Notes under the pieces: model-generated
What the model was told of the DNA's origin: nothing
Seen by the model: the letters and a program-made list of their open reading frames with translations, nothing else
Databases searched by the model: none
Shown here: one piece after another, positions 33,473-42,112 of the stretch
How the letters are laid out: each line of letters starts with the position of its first letter
Position numbering within the stretch: the first letter of the stretch is position 1
From: Micromonospora sp. C31
GTDB taxonomy: Bacteria > Actinomycetota > Actinomycetes > Mycobacteriales > Micromonosporaceae
Reading direction: 5' to 3'
NCBI RefSeq assembly: GCF_018070575.1
Contig: NZ_JAGPXN010000009.1
Location: 186,001 to 250,000 of the forward strand
Length of the DNA stretch: 64,000 nucleotides
Program-made: the position numbers and the translations under genes

Positions 33473-33997
33473 ATGTCGATCGGACAGACCTTTCTCGGCC
33501 TCCTGGAGGCCACCCCCCGCCACGGCTACGACATCAAACGGCTCTACGACGAGCGCTTCGGTCACGCCCGCCCACTCGCGTACGGGCAGGTCTACGCCAC
33601 CCTTTCGCGGCTGCTGCGCGGCGGACTGGTCGAGGTGGACGCGGTCGAGCCGGGCGAGGGCCCGGAGCGCAAGCGGTACGCGATCACCGAGGCCGGCGTC
33701 ACCGACGTGGCGCAGTGGCTGACCCGGGCCGAGAAGCCCGAGCCTTACCTGCAGAGCACCCTCTACACCAAGGTGGTGCTGGCCCTGCTCACCGGCCGCC
33801 CCGCCGCCGACGTGCTGGACGTGCAGCGCGCCGAGCACCTGCGGATGATGCGGGATCTGACCCGCCGCAAGCGTGACGGCGACCTCGCCGAGCAGTTGGT
33901 CTGCGACCACGCCCTGTTCCACCTCGAGGCCGACCTGCGCTGGCTGGAGCTGACCGCCGCCCGCCTCGACGAGCTCGCCGCGACGGTGCGGTCGTGA
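33473..33997 (+). CDS. PadR-family transcriptional repressor
   Basis: A 174-residue PadR protein: 'FLGLLEATPRHGYDIKRLYD', 'ERFGHARPLAYGQVYATLSR', 'LLRGGLVEVDAVEPGEGPER' and 'KRYAITEAGVTDVAQWLTRA' make the winged helix (YGYDI.., GQVYxxLxRLxxxGLV, KRxYxITxxG); the C-terminal half is the helical dimerisation domain. Its stop overlaps the ABC ATPase start (GTGA), so it is the first gene of the efflux operon it most likely represses through the palindrome directly upstream. Confidence 0.9.
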   Translation: MSIGQTFLGLLEATPRHGYDIKRLYDERFGHARPLAYGQVYATLSRLLRGGLVEVDAVEPGEGPERKRYAITEAGVTDVAQWLTRAEKPEPYLQSTLYTKVVLALLTGRPAADVLDVQRAEHLRMMRDLTRRKRDGDLAEQLVCDHALFHLEADLRWLELTAARLDELAATVRS

Positions 33998-34674
33998 ACG
34001 CGCCGCTGCTCGTCGCCGAGGACCTGCACCGCTCGTTCGGGCCGACCCGGGCACTCGCCGGCGCCAGCCTGCGCGTGCACCCCGGCGAGGTGCTGGCCCT
34101 CATGGGCTCGTCGGGCTCCGGCAAGTCCACCCTGCTGCACTGCCTCGCCGGCATCGCCCGCCCCGACTCCGGCCGCGTGCTCTACGCCGGCCGCGACCTC
34201 GCCACCCTCAGCGACGCCGAGCGCAGCGCGCTGCGCCGGGAGGAGTTCGGCTTCGTCTTCCAGTTCGGCCAGCTCGTACCGGAGCTGACCTGCCTGGAGA
34301 ACGTCGCGCTGCCGCTGCGGCTGGCCCGGGTCGGCCGCCGCGAGGCGGAGCGGCGGGCCGCCGAGTGGCTGGCCCGCCTGGAGGTCGCCGAGGTTGCCGG
34401 CAAGCGGCCCGGCGAGGTCTCCGGCGGGCAGGGGCAGCGGGTGGCGGTCGCCCGGGCGCTGGTCACCCGGCCACGGGTCGTCTTCGCCGACGAGCCCACC
34501 GGGGCGCTCGACTCGCTCAACGGCGAGCGGGTCATGCGGCTGCTCACCGCCGCCGCCCGCGACACCGGGGCGGCCGTGGTGCTGGTGACCCACGAGGCGC
34601 GGGTCGCCGCGTACTCCGATCGGGAGGTCGTGGTGCGCGACGGGCGCACCCGGGACCTGGAGGTGGCGGCGTGA
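33994..34674 (+). CDS. MacB/LolD-type ABC ATPase
   Basis: A 226-residue ATPase: Walker A 'GSSGSGKST', Q-loop 'FGFVFQFGQLVPELTCLENV', signature 'VSGGQGQRVAVARALV', Walker B 'VVFADEPTGALD', H-loop 'VVLVTHEARVAAYSD'. The short length and these motif spellings are those of ATPases that pair with FtsX-like permeases in mechanotransmission transporters. It overlaps padR upstream and the permease downstream by four bases each. Confidence 0.93.
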   Translation: MNAPLLVAEDLHRSFGPTRALAGASLRVHPGEVLALMGSSGSGKSTLLHCLAGIARPDSGRVLYAGRDLATLSDAERSALRREEFGFVFQFGQLVPELTCLENVALPLRLARVGRREAERRAAEWLARLEVAEVAGKRPGEVSGGQGQRVAVARALVTRPRVVFADEPTGALDSLNGERVMRLLTAAARDTGAAVVLVTHEARVAAYSDREVVVRDGRTRDLEVAA

Positions 34675-36938
34675 CGCCGCTGCGCGACCGCGCGGCCGAC
34701 CTGGTCATGGGCGCCCGGATGGCCTTCACCGGCGGCCGGGACGGCTGGCTGCGGGCGGTGCTCACCGCCGTCGGCGTCGGCGTGGGGGTGGCGATGCTGC
34801 TGCTCGCCGCCGCGGTGCCCGGCGCGCTGGACGCCCGGCAGGCGCGCGGCGACGCCCGCGACGACCTGCGGATGGGCGAGCCGATCCCGGCCGCCGCGAA
34901 CACCCTGCTGATCCGCCAGACCGACACCGAGTTCCGGGGGCAGCCGGTGCGCGGCCGGGTGCTACGGCCCGAGGGTCCGGCCGCACCCGCCCCACCGGGG
35001 GTGGCCGCGCTGCCCCGCGCCGGCGAGGTGCTGGTCTCCCCCGCCCTGCGCGACCTGCTCAGCTCCGCCGACGGCGCGCTGTTCGCCCCCCGCCTCGGCG
35101 GGGCCACGGTCACCGGCGTCATCGGCGCCGAAGGGCTCGCGGGTCCGGGCGAGCTGGCCTACTACCTGGGCAGCGACACCCTTACCGCCGACGATGCGAC
35201 CCGGCTGGCCGCCTTCGGCGGCGGGCTGCCCGGCGAGGGCCTCGGTCCGGTGCTGATGATGCTGGTGGTCGTCATCTTCGTGGTCCTGCTGCTGCCCATC
35301 GCGGTCTTTCTCGGCGCGGCCGTGCGCTTCGGCGGGGAGCGGCGCGACCGGCGGCTGGCCGCGCTGCGGCTCGTCGGCGCCGACGCCGCGATGGTCCGCC
35401 GGATCGCCGCCGGGGAGGCCGCCGCCGGCGCGCTGCTCGGCGTCGCGGCCGGCGGCGTGCTCTTCGCGCTCGGCCGGCAGGTGGTGCCGCTGGTCACCCT
35501 CATGGACCTGAGCGTGTACGCCGCCGACGTGCGCCCGCCGCTGCCGCTGGTGGCCGCCGTCGTGCTGGCCGTGCCGGCGCTCGCCGTCGTGGTGACGCTG
35601 GTGTCGATGCGTGCCGTGCTGGTCGAGCCGCTCGGGGTGACCCGGCGCGCGACGCCGGTTCGCCGCCGGTTGGTGTGGCGGCTGCTGCTGCCGGCCGCCG
35701 GGCTCGGGCTGCTGCTGGCCGGCGCCGCCGGCGTCGCGCCGCTGGGCAGCGAGCAGCAGACCGCGGCCGGCGCCGTGCTGCTGCTGGTCGGCGTGGTCAC
35801 CCTGCTGCCCTGGCTGACCGACCTGCTGGTACGCCGGCTGCGCGGCGGCCCCGTCGCGTGGCAGCTCGCGGTGCGCCGCCTCCAGCTCGACAGCGCCGCC
35901 TCGGCGCGGCTGGTCAACGGCGTCGCCGTCGCCGTGGCCGGCACCATCGGGTTGCAGATGCTCTTCGCCGGCGTCGCCGGCCGGTTCACCTTCGACACCG
36001 GGCAGGACACCTCCCGGGCCCAGGTGCAGGTGCAGTTCCCGGCGCGGCCGGACGCGGCGGTGGCGTTGGACCGGCTGGCCGCCGCGAGCGGGGTGACCGC
36101 CAGCATCGCCACCCTGACCACCTTGGTCACGGCCGACGGCACGCACGGCATGCTGCGGATCGGCGACTGCGCGGCGCTGGCCGAGTTCGGCCGGCTCGAC
36201 CGGTGCGCCGACGGCGACGTCTTCCTGGTCCACGATCCCGAGGACCGGTCGGCCGACATCCGGCCGGGCGGCACGGTCACGGTCGGCGACGGGGTGAGGT
36301 GGCGGGTCCCCCGTGCCGCCCGGGAGGTCCCCGTCCGCACCAACCCGTCCGGCTACCGGCAGGGCGGGGTGCTGGTCACCCCCGGGGCGGTCGACACCGC
36401 CCGGCTGGGGCCGCTGCACGCGGAGGCGTACCTGCGCCTCGCCGCCGACCGGCCGGACGCGGTGGAGCACGTCCGCAACGCCGCCGCCGGCGCCGACCCG
36501 TTGGCCTCGGTGCTCACGCTGACGGAGACCCGGCAGGCCAACCAGTTCGTCAACGTCCAGCGCGGCCTGTACGTCGGCGCGGTGGTCACCCTGCTGCTGA
36601 TCGGGGCCAGCATGCTGGTCGGCGTGCTGGAGCAGCTCCGGGAGCGCCGCCGGCTGCTGGCGATGCTGGTCGCGGTGGGCACCCGGCGCTCCACGCTGGG
36701 CTGGTCGGTGCTGTGGCAGAGCGCCGTGCCGGTGGTGGTCGGGCTCGCCCTGGCCGTCGTGTTCGGGCTCGGTCTCGGCGCGGTGCTGCTGCGCATGGTG
36801 CAGGCGCCGGTCGCCGTCGCCTGGCCGGCGCTGGGCATCTCCACCGGCCTCGGGGCGGCGGTGGTGCTGCTGGTCACCGGGCTCAGCCTGCCGGTGCTGT
36901 GGCGGCTCACCCGCCCGGACGGCATCCGCACCGAGTAG
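34671..36938 (+). CDS. FtsX-like ABC permease (duplicated core)
   Basis: A 755-residue membrane protein. An N-terminal helix (about 25-50, 'AVLTAVGVGVGVAMLLLAAA') is followed by a 150-residue extracytoplasmic part, three helices of the first FtsX unit ('LMMLVVVIFVVLLLPIAVFL', 'LPLVAAVVLAVPALAVVVTL'), further helices, a second outside domain (about 440-610) and the final FtsX unit ('YVGAVVTLLLIGASMLVGVL', 'VVGLALAVVFGLGLGAVLLR', 'GISTGLGAAVVLLVTGLSLP'). Such permeases move lipids, peptides or antibiotics with their ATPase rather than pumping through a pore. PadR control suggests induction by an envelope-active compound. Intact. Confidence 0.88.
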   Translation: MTPLRDRAADLVMGARMAFTGGRDGWLRAVLTAVGVGVGVAMLLLAAAVPGALDARQARGDARDDLRMGEPIPAAANTLLIRQTDTEFRGQPVRGRVLRPEGPAAPAPPGVAALPRAGEVLVSPALRDLLSSADGALFAPRLGGATVTGVIGAEGLAGPGELAYYLGSDTLTADDATRLAAFGGGLPGEGLGPVLMMLVVVIFVVLLLPIAVFLGAAVRFGGERRDRRLAALRLVGADAAMVRRIAAGEAAAGALLGVAAGGVLFALGRQVVPLVTLMDLSVYAADVRPPLPLVAAVVLAVPALAVVVTLVSMRAVLVEPLGVTRRATPVRRRLVWRLLLPAAGLGLLLAGAAGVAPLGSEQQTAAGAVLLLVGVVTLLPWLTDLLVRRLRGGPVAWQLAVRRLQLDSAASARLVNGVAVAVAGTIGLQMLFAGVAGRFTFDTGQDTSRAQVQVQFPARPDAAVALDRLAAASGVTASIATLTTLVTADGTHGMLRIGDCAALAEFGRLDRCADGDVFLVHDPEDRSADIRPGGTVTVGDGVRWRVPRAAREVPVRTNPSGYRQGGVLVTPGAVDTARLGPLHAEAYLRLAADRPDAVEHVRNAAAGADPLASVLTLTETRQANQFVNVQRGLYVGAVVTLLLIGASMLVGVLEQLRERRRLLAMLVAVGTRRSTLGWSVLWQSAVPVVVGLALAVVFGLGLGAVLLRMVQAPVAVAWPALGISTGLGAAVVLLVTGLSLPVLWRLTRPDGIRTE

Positions 36939-36965
36939 GGCGAGCGCGTCCCGGTCGGGAGGCCG

Positions 36966-38165
36966 CTACGGCGACTCGACGCCGGCGAGCAGCTCGGCCA
37001 GGTGCACGGCCCGCACGGCCGACCGGCGCCGACGCAGCCCGGTACGCAACTGGCGCAGGCAGCCGGGGTTGACCGTCACCACGAGGTCCACCCCGGCGGC
37101 CTCGATCTCGTCGAGCTTCGCGTCCAGGATCCGCCGCGACTGTCTCGGCCGCAGCAACGAGTACGTGCCGGCGGCCCCGCAGCAGGTGGCCGCAGAGGGC
37201 AGCTCCACGTAGTCGGCGACCTGACGCAGCAGCGCCCGGGGCTCGGCGAAGACGCCGAGGCCGTTGCGCAGGTGGCAGGAGTCCTGGAGGGTCACCCGGG
37301 CACGTCGGCCGGCCACCCGCAGCTCCGCCCCGGCGGGCCGGCCGGCGAGCCAGGTGGACAGCTCGCGTACCCGGTCGGAGCCGAGCACGGAGGCGAGGTG
37401 CGCGGCGCAGCCGCCGGAGGTGGTGACGATCGTGCCGGGCAGGTCCTCGCCGAGTCGCTCGGCCAGCCGCTCGCCGCCGACCAGGTCGCCGTTGTGCGCG
37501 TGCAGCGCGCCGCAGCAGCCCTGCGCGGTGGGGACGGCCAGCTCGGGGGCGAGCGCGTGCGCCGCCCGGCTGACCGCCGGGTAGAGCCCTCGCTCCACGC
37601 AGCCCAGCATCAACCGCGCGCCCGGCCCGCCGGGGGCGGCGGATCCGGGGGCGGCCGCCGTCGCGGATGTCGCGCCCGGGGCCGGCGCGGTCGAGGCCAG
37701 AGCGGTCGAGGCCGGAGCGGTCGAGGCCGGAGCGGTCGGCGTCGTCGGGGCCGGAGCGGTCGGCGGTGCGGTGGCGGCCGGGCCGCGGGCGGCGCGGCGG
37801 GCGAGGCCGGCCAGCCGCAGCAGCCAACGCCGCTCGACCAGCAGCATGAGTGCCCGGGCCACCAGCGGCCGCCGCCAGCCCCGCCACTGGTGCACCCGCC
37901 ACTGCTCCAGCAGGCTGCCGTACTCGACCCCGGCCGGGCAGACCGGCTCGCAGGCCCGGCAGCCCAGGCAGAACGAGGCCTGCTCGGCGAGGGTGGCGTC
38001 GTCCGGGGGCAGGGTGCCGTCCTGCAACGCCCGCATCAGCGTGATCCGCCCGCGCGGCGAGGACGCCTCGTCGCCGGTCATCGCGTACGTGGGGCAGGCC
38101 GGCAGGCAGAACCCGCAGGAGATGCAGCGCGACAGCTGCTGCGGGTCGAACACGTCGCCCGTCAC
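36966..38165 (-). CDS. Glycolate/lactate oxidase iron-sulfur subunit (GlcF-like)
   Basis: A 399-residue protein with two 4Fe-4S ferredoxin motifs, 'CISCGFCLPACPTYAMTGDE' and 'CLGCRACEPVCP', then a linker, and two CCG domains: 'GCCGALHAHNGDLVGGERLA' region and 'CCGAAGTYSLLRPRQSRRIL' with 'DSCHLRNG'. This is the layout of GlcF, which passes electrons from the flavin subunit to the respiratory chain. Between the Fe-S and CCG parts, at about 145-190, lies an unusual Ala/Pro/Thr-rich repeat (APASTAPASTALASTAPAPG) not needed by the family. GTG 38165 overlaps the glcD stop. No GlcE-like third subunit is present. Confidence 0.88.
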   Translation of the reverse strand: MTGDVFDPQQLSRCISCGFCLPACPTYAMTGDEASSPRGRITLMRALQDGTLPPDDATLAEQASFCLGCRACEPVCPAGVEYGSLLEQWRVHQWRGWRRPLVARALMLLVERRWLLRLAGLARRAARGPAATAPPTAPAPTTPTAPASTAPASTALASTAPAPGATSATAAAPGSAAPGGPGARLMLGCVERGLYPAVSRAAHALAPELAVPTAQGCCGALHAHNGDLVGGERLAERLGEDLPGTIVTTSGGCAAHLASVLGSDRVRELSTWLAGRPAGAELRVAGRRARVTLQDSCHLRNGLGVFAEPRALLRQVADYVELPSAATCCGAAGTYSLLRPRQSRRILDAKLDEIEAAGVDLVVTVNPGCLRQLRTGLRRRRSAVRAVHLAELLAGVESP

Positions 38166-39547
38166 GAGCCGAGCTTTCCGGGGTTGAGGATGCCCGCCGG
38201 GTCGAAGGCGCTCTTGATCCGGCGCAGCAGGGCGAGCTGGTCGTCGCCGAGGCGGGCGGCGAGGAACGGCAGCTTCGCCGCCCCCACCCCGTGCTCGCCG
38301 GTGATCGTGCCGCCGAGGTCGATGGCGGCGGCGAAGACGTCGGCGAAGGCCGCCTCGGCCCGGCGTACCGCCTCGTGGTCCTCGGCCGAGTCGAGCACGC
38401 AGGTGGGATGCAGGTTGCCGTCCCCGGCGTGGCCGAAGGTGGCGATGGCGACGTCGTGCCGGGCGGCGACGGCGTCGATGCGGTCGACCATCTCGGCGAT
38501 CCGCGGCCGGGGCACGGTCGCGTCCTCCAGGATGGTCATCCCGCCGCGGCGCGACAGCGCCGGCAGCGCGCACCGGCGGGCGGCCAGCAGCGCCTCGGCC
38601 TGGGCGACCTCGCGAGCCGTGGTGACCTCCACCGCGCCGGCCTCGACGCAGGCCGCGCCGATCCGGTCCAGGTGGGCGGCGACCAGGTCGGGCGGGCCGT
38701 CGTCGCCGAAGAGCAGCAGCGCGCCGGCGTCGGCCCGCAGCCCCAGGTGGGCGAAGTCCTCCACGGCCGCGATGCAGGCCCGGTCGAGGAACTCCAGCGT
38801 CGCCGGCACCACGCCGGCCCGGATCACCCGGGCGACCGCCTCCCCCGCGTCGGCCAGCGTCGGGAAGTACGCGACCCCGGTGTTCGCCGACGCCGGGGCG
38901 GGCAGCAGCGCCACGGTGGCCTCGGTGATCACGGCGAGGGTGCCCTCGGAGCCGGTGAGCAGCCGGGTCAGGTCGTAGCCGGCGACGTCCTTCCACAGCC
39001 GCCCGCCGGTGCGGATCACCTCGCCGGTGGGCAGCACCACCTCCAGGCCCAGCACGTAGTTACGGGTCACGCCGTACTTCAGGCCGCGCAGCCCGCCCGC
39101 GCAGGTGGCGATGGTGCCGCCCACGGTGGCGACGGTGCGGCTGCCCGGGTCGGGTGCCCAGAGCAGACCCCGCGCGGCGGCGGCGTCGGCCAGGGCGGCG
39201 CTGGTCACGCCCGGTTGCACCCGGGCCAGCAGCTCGTCGGCGCTGACCTCCAGGATGGTCTTGAGCCGGGTCAGCACCAGCACGATGCCGCCGCGCAGCG
39301 GCACGGTCGCGGCGCACAGGTTGGAGCCGGCGCCGCGGGGCACCACGGGCACCCGGTGCCGGGTGGCGAGCGCCAGCACGGCGGCGACCTCGGCGGTGTC
39401 GGCCGGGAAGACCACCGCGTCCGGCCGGTGCGAGAACAGCGGCGTGGCGTCGCGCGCGTACGCCACGAGGTCGCCGGCCGCGTCGTGCACGTGCGACGCA
39501 CCGACGATGCCGCGCAGCTCGGCGAGGACGGTCGCGGACAGCGTCAT
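38162..39547 (-). CDS. FAD-linked glycolate/D-lactate oxidase subunit (GlcD-like)
   Basis: A 461-residue flavoprotein of the VAO family: 'DAVVFPADTAEVAAVLALAT', 'VPVVPRGAGSNLCAATVPLR' (FAD pyrophosphate loop PRGAGSN), 'GTIATCAGGLRGLKYGVTRN', 'YDLTRLLTGSEGTLAVITEA', and the C-terminal 'FGHAGDGNLHPTCVL' and 'GTITGEHGVGAAKLPFLAAR' with conserved His. It oxidises glycolate or D-lactate to the 2-oxo acid. ATG 39547 has GGGAAGGG upstream. The gap to 39674 contains one AT-rich patch that likely holds the promoter. Confidence 0.92.
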   Translation of the reverse strand: MTLSATVLAELRGIVGASHVHDAAGDLVAYARDATPLFSHRPDAVVFPADTAEVAAVLALATRHRVPVVPRGAGSNLCAATVPLRGGIVLVLTRLKTILEVSADELLARVQPGVTSAALADAAAARGLLWAPDPGSRTVATVGGTIATCAGGLRGLKYGVTRNYVLGLEVVLPTGEVIRTGGRLWKDVAGYDLTRLLTGSEGTLAVITEATVALLPAPASANTGVAYFPTLADAGEAVARVIRAGVVPATLEFLDRACIAAVEDFAHLGLRADAGALLLFGDDGPPDLVAAHLDRIGAACVEAGAVEVTTAREVAQAEALLAARRCALPALSRRGGMTILEDATVPRPRIAEMVDRIDAVAARHDVAIATFGHAGDGNLHPTCVLDSAEDHEAVRRAEAAFADVFAAAIDLGGTITGEHGVGAAKLPFLAARLGDDQLALLRRIKSAFDPAGILNPGKLGS

Positions 39548-39674
39548 GCCCACCCTTCCCGGCGCGCGGGTCGCGCCTGTAGGTTTTTGCCGACCAATGA
39601 CCGGACGCCCGGCGACAATTTCCACCGATCATAGAGAGCCGGACGGGTGGCGTGAAGACGGCGGGCCTGGCCCG

Positions 39675-39974
39675 TCAGCCCGGCGGCAGGTGCTCGCGCA
39701 GCGCGGCGAACTCGGCCGCCGTGAGGAAGGACGGGTTGGCGCCCTGCGGCTGCCGGAGCACCTCCGCGCCGGCCAGCCGGACGTCGGCCCGGAAGAACTC
39801 CCGGGGGATCCGGTGCGCCTCGTCCAGGACCGTCAGGTCCAGCGGCACCGTCCAGGCCCCGCCCGGCTCCCCCGGCACCGCGCGGGCGGCCACCGACCCC
39901 ACGCCCCACACGCCGTACGCGAGCCGACCGCGACTGCCGCTGGCCCACAGCACCACCGGCTGACCGGCGCGCAT
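39675..39974 (-). CDS. Small hypothetical protein, EVE/PUA-like pattern, perhaps N-terminally truncated
   Basis: A 99-residue protein: 'GQPVVLWASGSRGRLAYGVW', 'GVGSVAARAVPGEPGGAWTV', 'PLDLTVLDEAHRIPREFF' and 'ADVRLAGAEVLRQPQGANPS'. The order (VVLWASG, gateway GVWGVG, P.DL, then a late 'LRQPQGANPSFLT') resembles EVE/PUA-like domain proteins of about 140-150 residues that bind modified bases. Here the frame is closed by a TGA only six codons before the ATG, so the first strand and helix expected for that fold are missing. It could be a truncated relic or a shorter independent family. The family call is weak. Confidence 0.5.
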   Translation of the reverse strand: MRAGQPVVLWASGSRGRLAYGVWGVGSVAARAVPGEPGGAWTVPLDLTVLDEAHRIPREFFRADVRLAGAEVLRQPQGANPSFLTAAEFAALREHLPPG

Positions 39975-40083
39975 CGGTCGGTCACCCCCTCATCCTCGCC
40001 CGGATCCCGCCCGGCCGCGATCCGGGCCACCCGACGTCCGCCCAGGCGCCGGGCGGCCCTTGCCGCTGGACCGGGGAGCGTCG

Positions 40084-40905
40084 TCACACGACGTGGCGCA
40101 GGTATCCCGCGACCGACGCGTCCAGCACCTCCCGGCCCGGCCGGGCCCACACCTCGGCCGAGAACACCTCCACCTCCACCGGCCCGGTGTAGCCGGCCGC
40201 GTCGACGGCCTCCCGCAGCCGGCGCAGCTCGATGCAGCCGTCACCGGGCAGCGCCCGGCCGAGCAGCACCCCCTCGGGCAGCGGGGTGACCCAGTCGCAC
40301 ACCTGGAACGCGGCGATCCGCGCTCCCGCCCGGGCGATCTGCGCGTACACCGTGTCGTCCCACCACACGTGGTAGGCGTCGACGACGACCCCGACCACGC
40401 CCGGGTCGAACCGCTCGGCGATGTCGAGCGCCTGCCCGAGGGTGGACACCACGCAGCGGTCGGCGCAGAACATCGGGTGCAGCGGCTCGATCGCCAGCGT
40501 CACCCCGGCCGCGGCGGCGTGCGGGGCCAGCTCGGCGATGGCGTCGGCGACCCGGTGCCGGGCGCCGTCGACGTCCCGGCTGCCCGCCGGCAGACCGCCG
40601 GAGACCAGCACCAGCACCGAGGTGCCGAGGGCGGCGGCCTCCTCGATGGCCCGCAGGTTCTCCTCCCGCCAGCCGTCGGCGGTGAAGAAGCCGCCCCGGC
40701 AGAGGGAGGTGACCTCGACACCGGCGTCGCGGACCAGCTTCGCGGCGCGGGCCAGCCCGTATGCGGCGACCGGCTCCCGCCACAGCCCGATCCCCGGCAC
40801 GCCGGCCGCGACGCAGCCGGCGACCACCTCGGGCAGCGGCCAGTGCTGCGACGTGGCCTGGTTGAACGAGAACCGCCGCAGGACCGGCTCACTCCTCGCG
40901 CTCAC
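40084..40905 (-). CDS. Sugar phosphate isomerase/epimerase (AP endonuclease-2 fold)
   Basis: A 273-residue TIM-barrel protein: 'RRFSFNQATSQHWPLPEVVA', 'GVPGIGLWREPVAAYGLARA', 'LVLVSGGLPAGSRDVDGARH', 'GVTLAIEPLHPMFCADRCVV' (metal Glu and His), 'GVVVDAYHVWWDDTVYAQIA' (Asp/His) and 'FQVCDWVTPLPEGVLLGRAL', 'GPVEVEVFSAEVWARPG' (last metal Glu). These are the metal ligands of the xylose-isomerase-like superfamily. GTG 40905 overlaps the DUF993 stop. Third gene of the LacI-flanked sugar operon; the exact sugar is unknown. Confidence 0.85.
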   Translation of the reverse strand: MSARSEPVLRRFSFNQATSQHWPLPEVVAGCVAAGVPGIGLWREPVAAYGLARAAKLVRDAGVEVTSLCRGGFFTADGWREENLRAIEEAAALGTSVLVLVSGGLPAGSRDVDGARHRVADAIAELAPHAAAAGVTLAIEPLHPMFCADRCVVSTLGQALDIAERFDPGVVGVVVDAYHVWWDDTVYAQIARAGARIAAFQVCDWVTPLPEGVLLGRALPGDGCIELRRLREAVDAAGYTGPVEVEVFSAEVWARPGREVLDASVAGYLRHVV

Positions 40906-42056
40906 TGGTCCACCCCCGCCATGGTGAACAGCGCCCGCGCGCGGGTCGCGGCCAGCTCCGCGTCGGGCAGCAGCCCGGCGGCGTCGGCGAGGGTGAGCAG
41001 GGTGCCCAGGTGCGCCGGCGAGCGGCCGGACTGCGCCCCGCCCACCATCGTGAAGTGGTCCTGGTGTCCGGCCAGCCAGGCAAGGAAGACGATGCCCGTC
41101 TTGTAGTGCCAGGTGGGGGCCGCGAAGATGTGCCGGGCCAGGGGCACCGTCGGGGCGAAGATCGCGTCGTACGCCGCCAGCTCCCCCCGGTCGAGCGCGG
41201 CGAGCGCCGCGGCGGCGGCCGGGGCGATGGCGGCGAACACCCCGAGCAGCGCGTCGGAGTGGCCGCTCGGGTCGCCCCGGATCAGTTCCGGGTAGTGGAA
41301 GTCGTCGCCCGTGTAGAGGCGCACCCCGGCGGGCAGCCGGCGGCGCAGCGCCACCTCGCGGTCGGCGTCCAGCAGGGAGACCTTGATCCCGTCCACCCGG
41401 GTCTCGTGGGCCTTGATCAGCCCGACCACGGCATCGGCGGCCTCGTCGAGGTCGGCCGACCCCCAGTAGCCCGCGAGCGCCGGGTCGAACATCGGGCCGA
41501 GCCAGTGCAGCACGACCGGCTCGTCGGCGGCGTTCAGCAGCTCGTCGTACACCCGCAGGTAGTCCTCCGGGCCCCGGGCGGCGGCGGCCAGGTGGCGGCT
41601 GCACATCAGCACCGGGCGGGCCCCGGCGGTCCGCACGTCGTCGAGCTGCTCGCGGTAGGCGCGGGCAACCTCGACCAGGGTGGCCGGGCCGGGCGGGAGC
41701 TGGTCCGTGCCGACCCCGGCGACGATCCGCCCGCCGACCGCACGGGCCTCGGCGGCGCTGCGCCGGATCAGCTCGCGGGTGGCCGGGTAGTCCAGCCCCA
41801 TGCCGCGCTGCGCGGTGTCCATCGCCTCGGCCACCCCGAAGCCGTACGACCACAGGTGGTGCCGGAAGGCCAGGGTGCGGTCCCAGTCGAGCACCGCCGG
41901 GGCGCCGGGAATGTTCTCGGCCGTCGGATCGGCCACCACGTGCGCGGCGGCGTACGCGATCCGGCTGGCCGGCGGTCCGGCCGGGCGCGGGAAGCCCGCG
42001 CCCCCGGTCAACCGGTAGCGCTCCCCGCCCGGCAGCACCACCTCGGCCGCACTCAC
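40902..42056 (-). CDS. DUF993 (dihydrodipicolinate-synthase-like) aldolase family protein
   Basis: A 384-residue protein of the DUF993 family: 'SRIAYAAAHVVADPTAENIP', 'DWDRTLAFRHHLWSYGFGVA', 'EAMDTAQRGMGLDYPATREL', 'RPVLMCSRHLAAAARGPEDY', 'DEPVVLHWLGPMFDPALAGY', 'HETRVDGIKVSLLDADREVA' (GIKxS, the likely Schiff-base Lys region) and 'VRLYTGDDFHYPELIRGDPS'. The fold is that of class I aldolases; the reaction is not established. It is always found, as here, with a Gfo/Idh/MocA dehydrogenase and a sugar isomerase, so it acts on a sugar-derived keto acid or sugar phosphate (inference). GTG 42056. Confidence 0.85.
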   Translation of the reverse strand: MSAAEVVLPGGERYRLTGGAGFPRPAGPPASRIAYAAAHVVADPTAENIPGAPAVLDWDRTLAFRHHLWSYGFGVAEAMDTAQRGMGLDYPATRELIRRSAAEARAVGGRIVAGVGTDQLPPGPATLVEVARAYREQLDDVRTAGARPVLMCSRHLAAAARGPEDYLRVYDELLNAADEPVVLHWLGPMFDPALAGYWGSADLDEAADAVVGLIKAHETRVDGIKVSLLDADREVALRRRLPAGVRLYTGDDFHYPELIRGDPSGHSDALLGVFAAIAPAAAAALAALDRGELAAYDAIFAPTVPLARHIFAAPTWHYKTGIVFLAWLAGHQDHFTMVGGAQSGRSPAHLGTLLTLADAAGLLPDAELAATRARALFTMAGVDQ

Positions 42057-42112
42057 AGGTCCACCCCGGTTTCGCGACTGCGAAGCTCGCAGACCCGGCT
42101 CACTCCTCCCGC

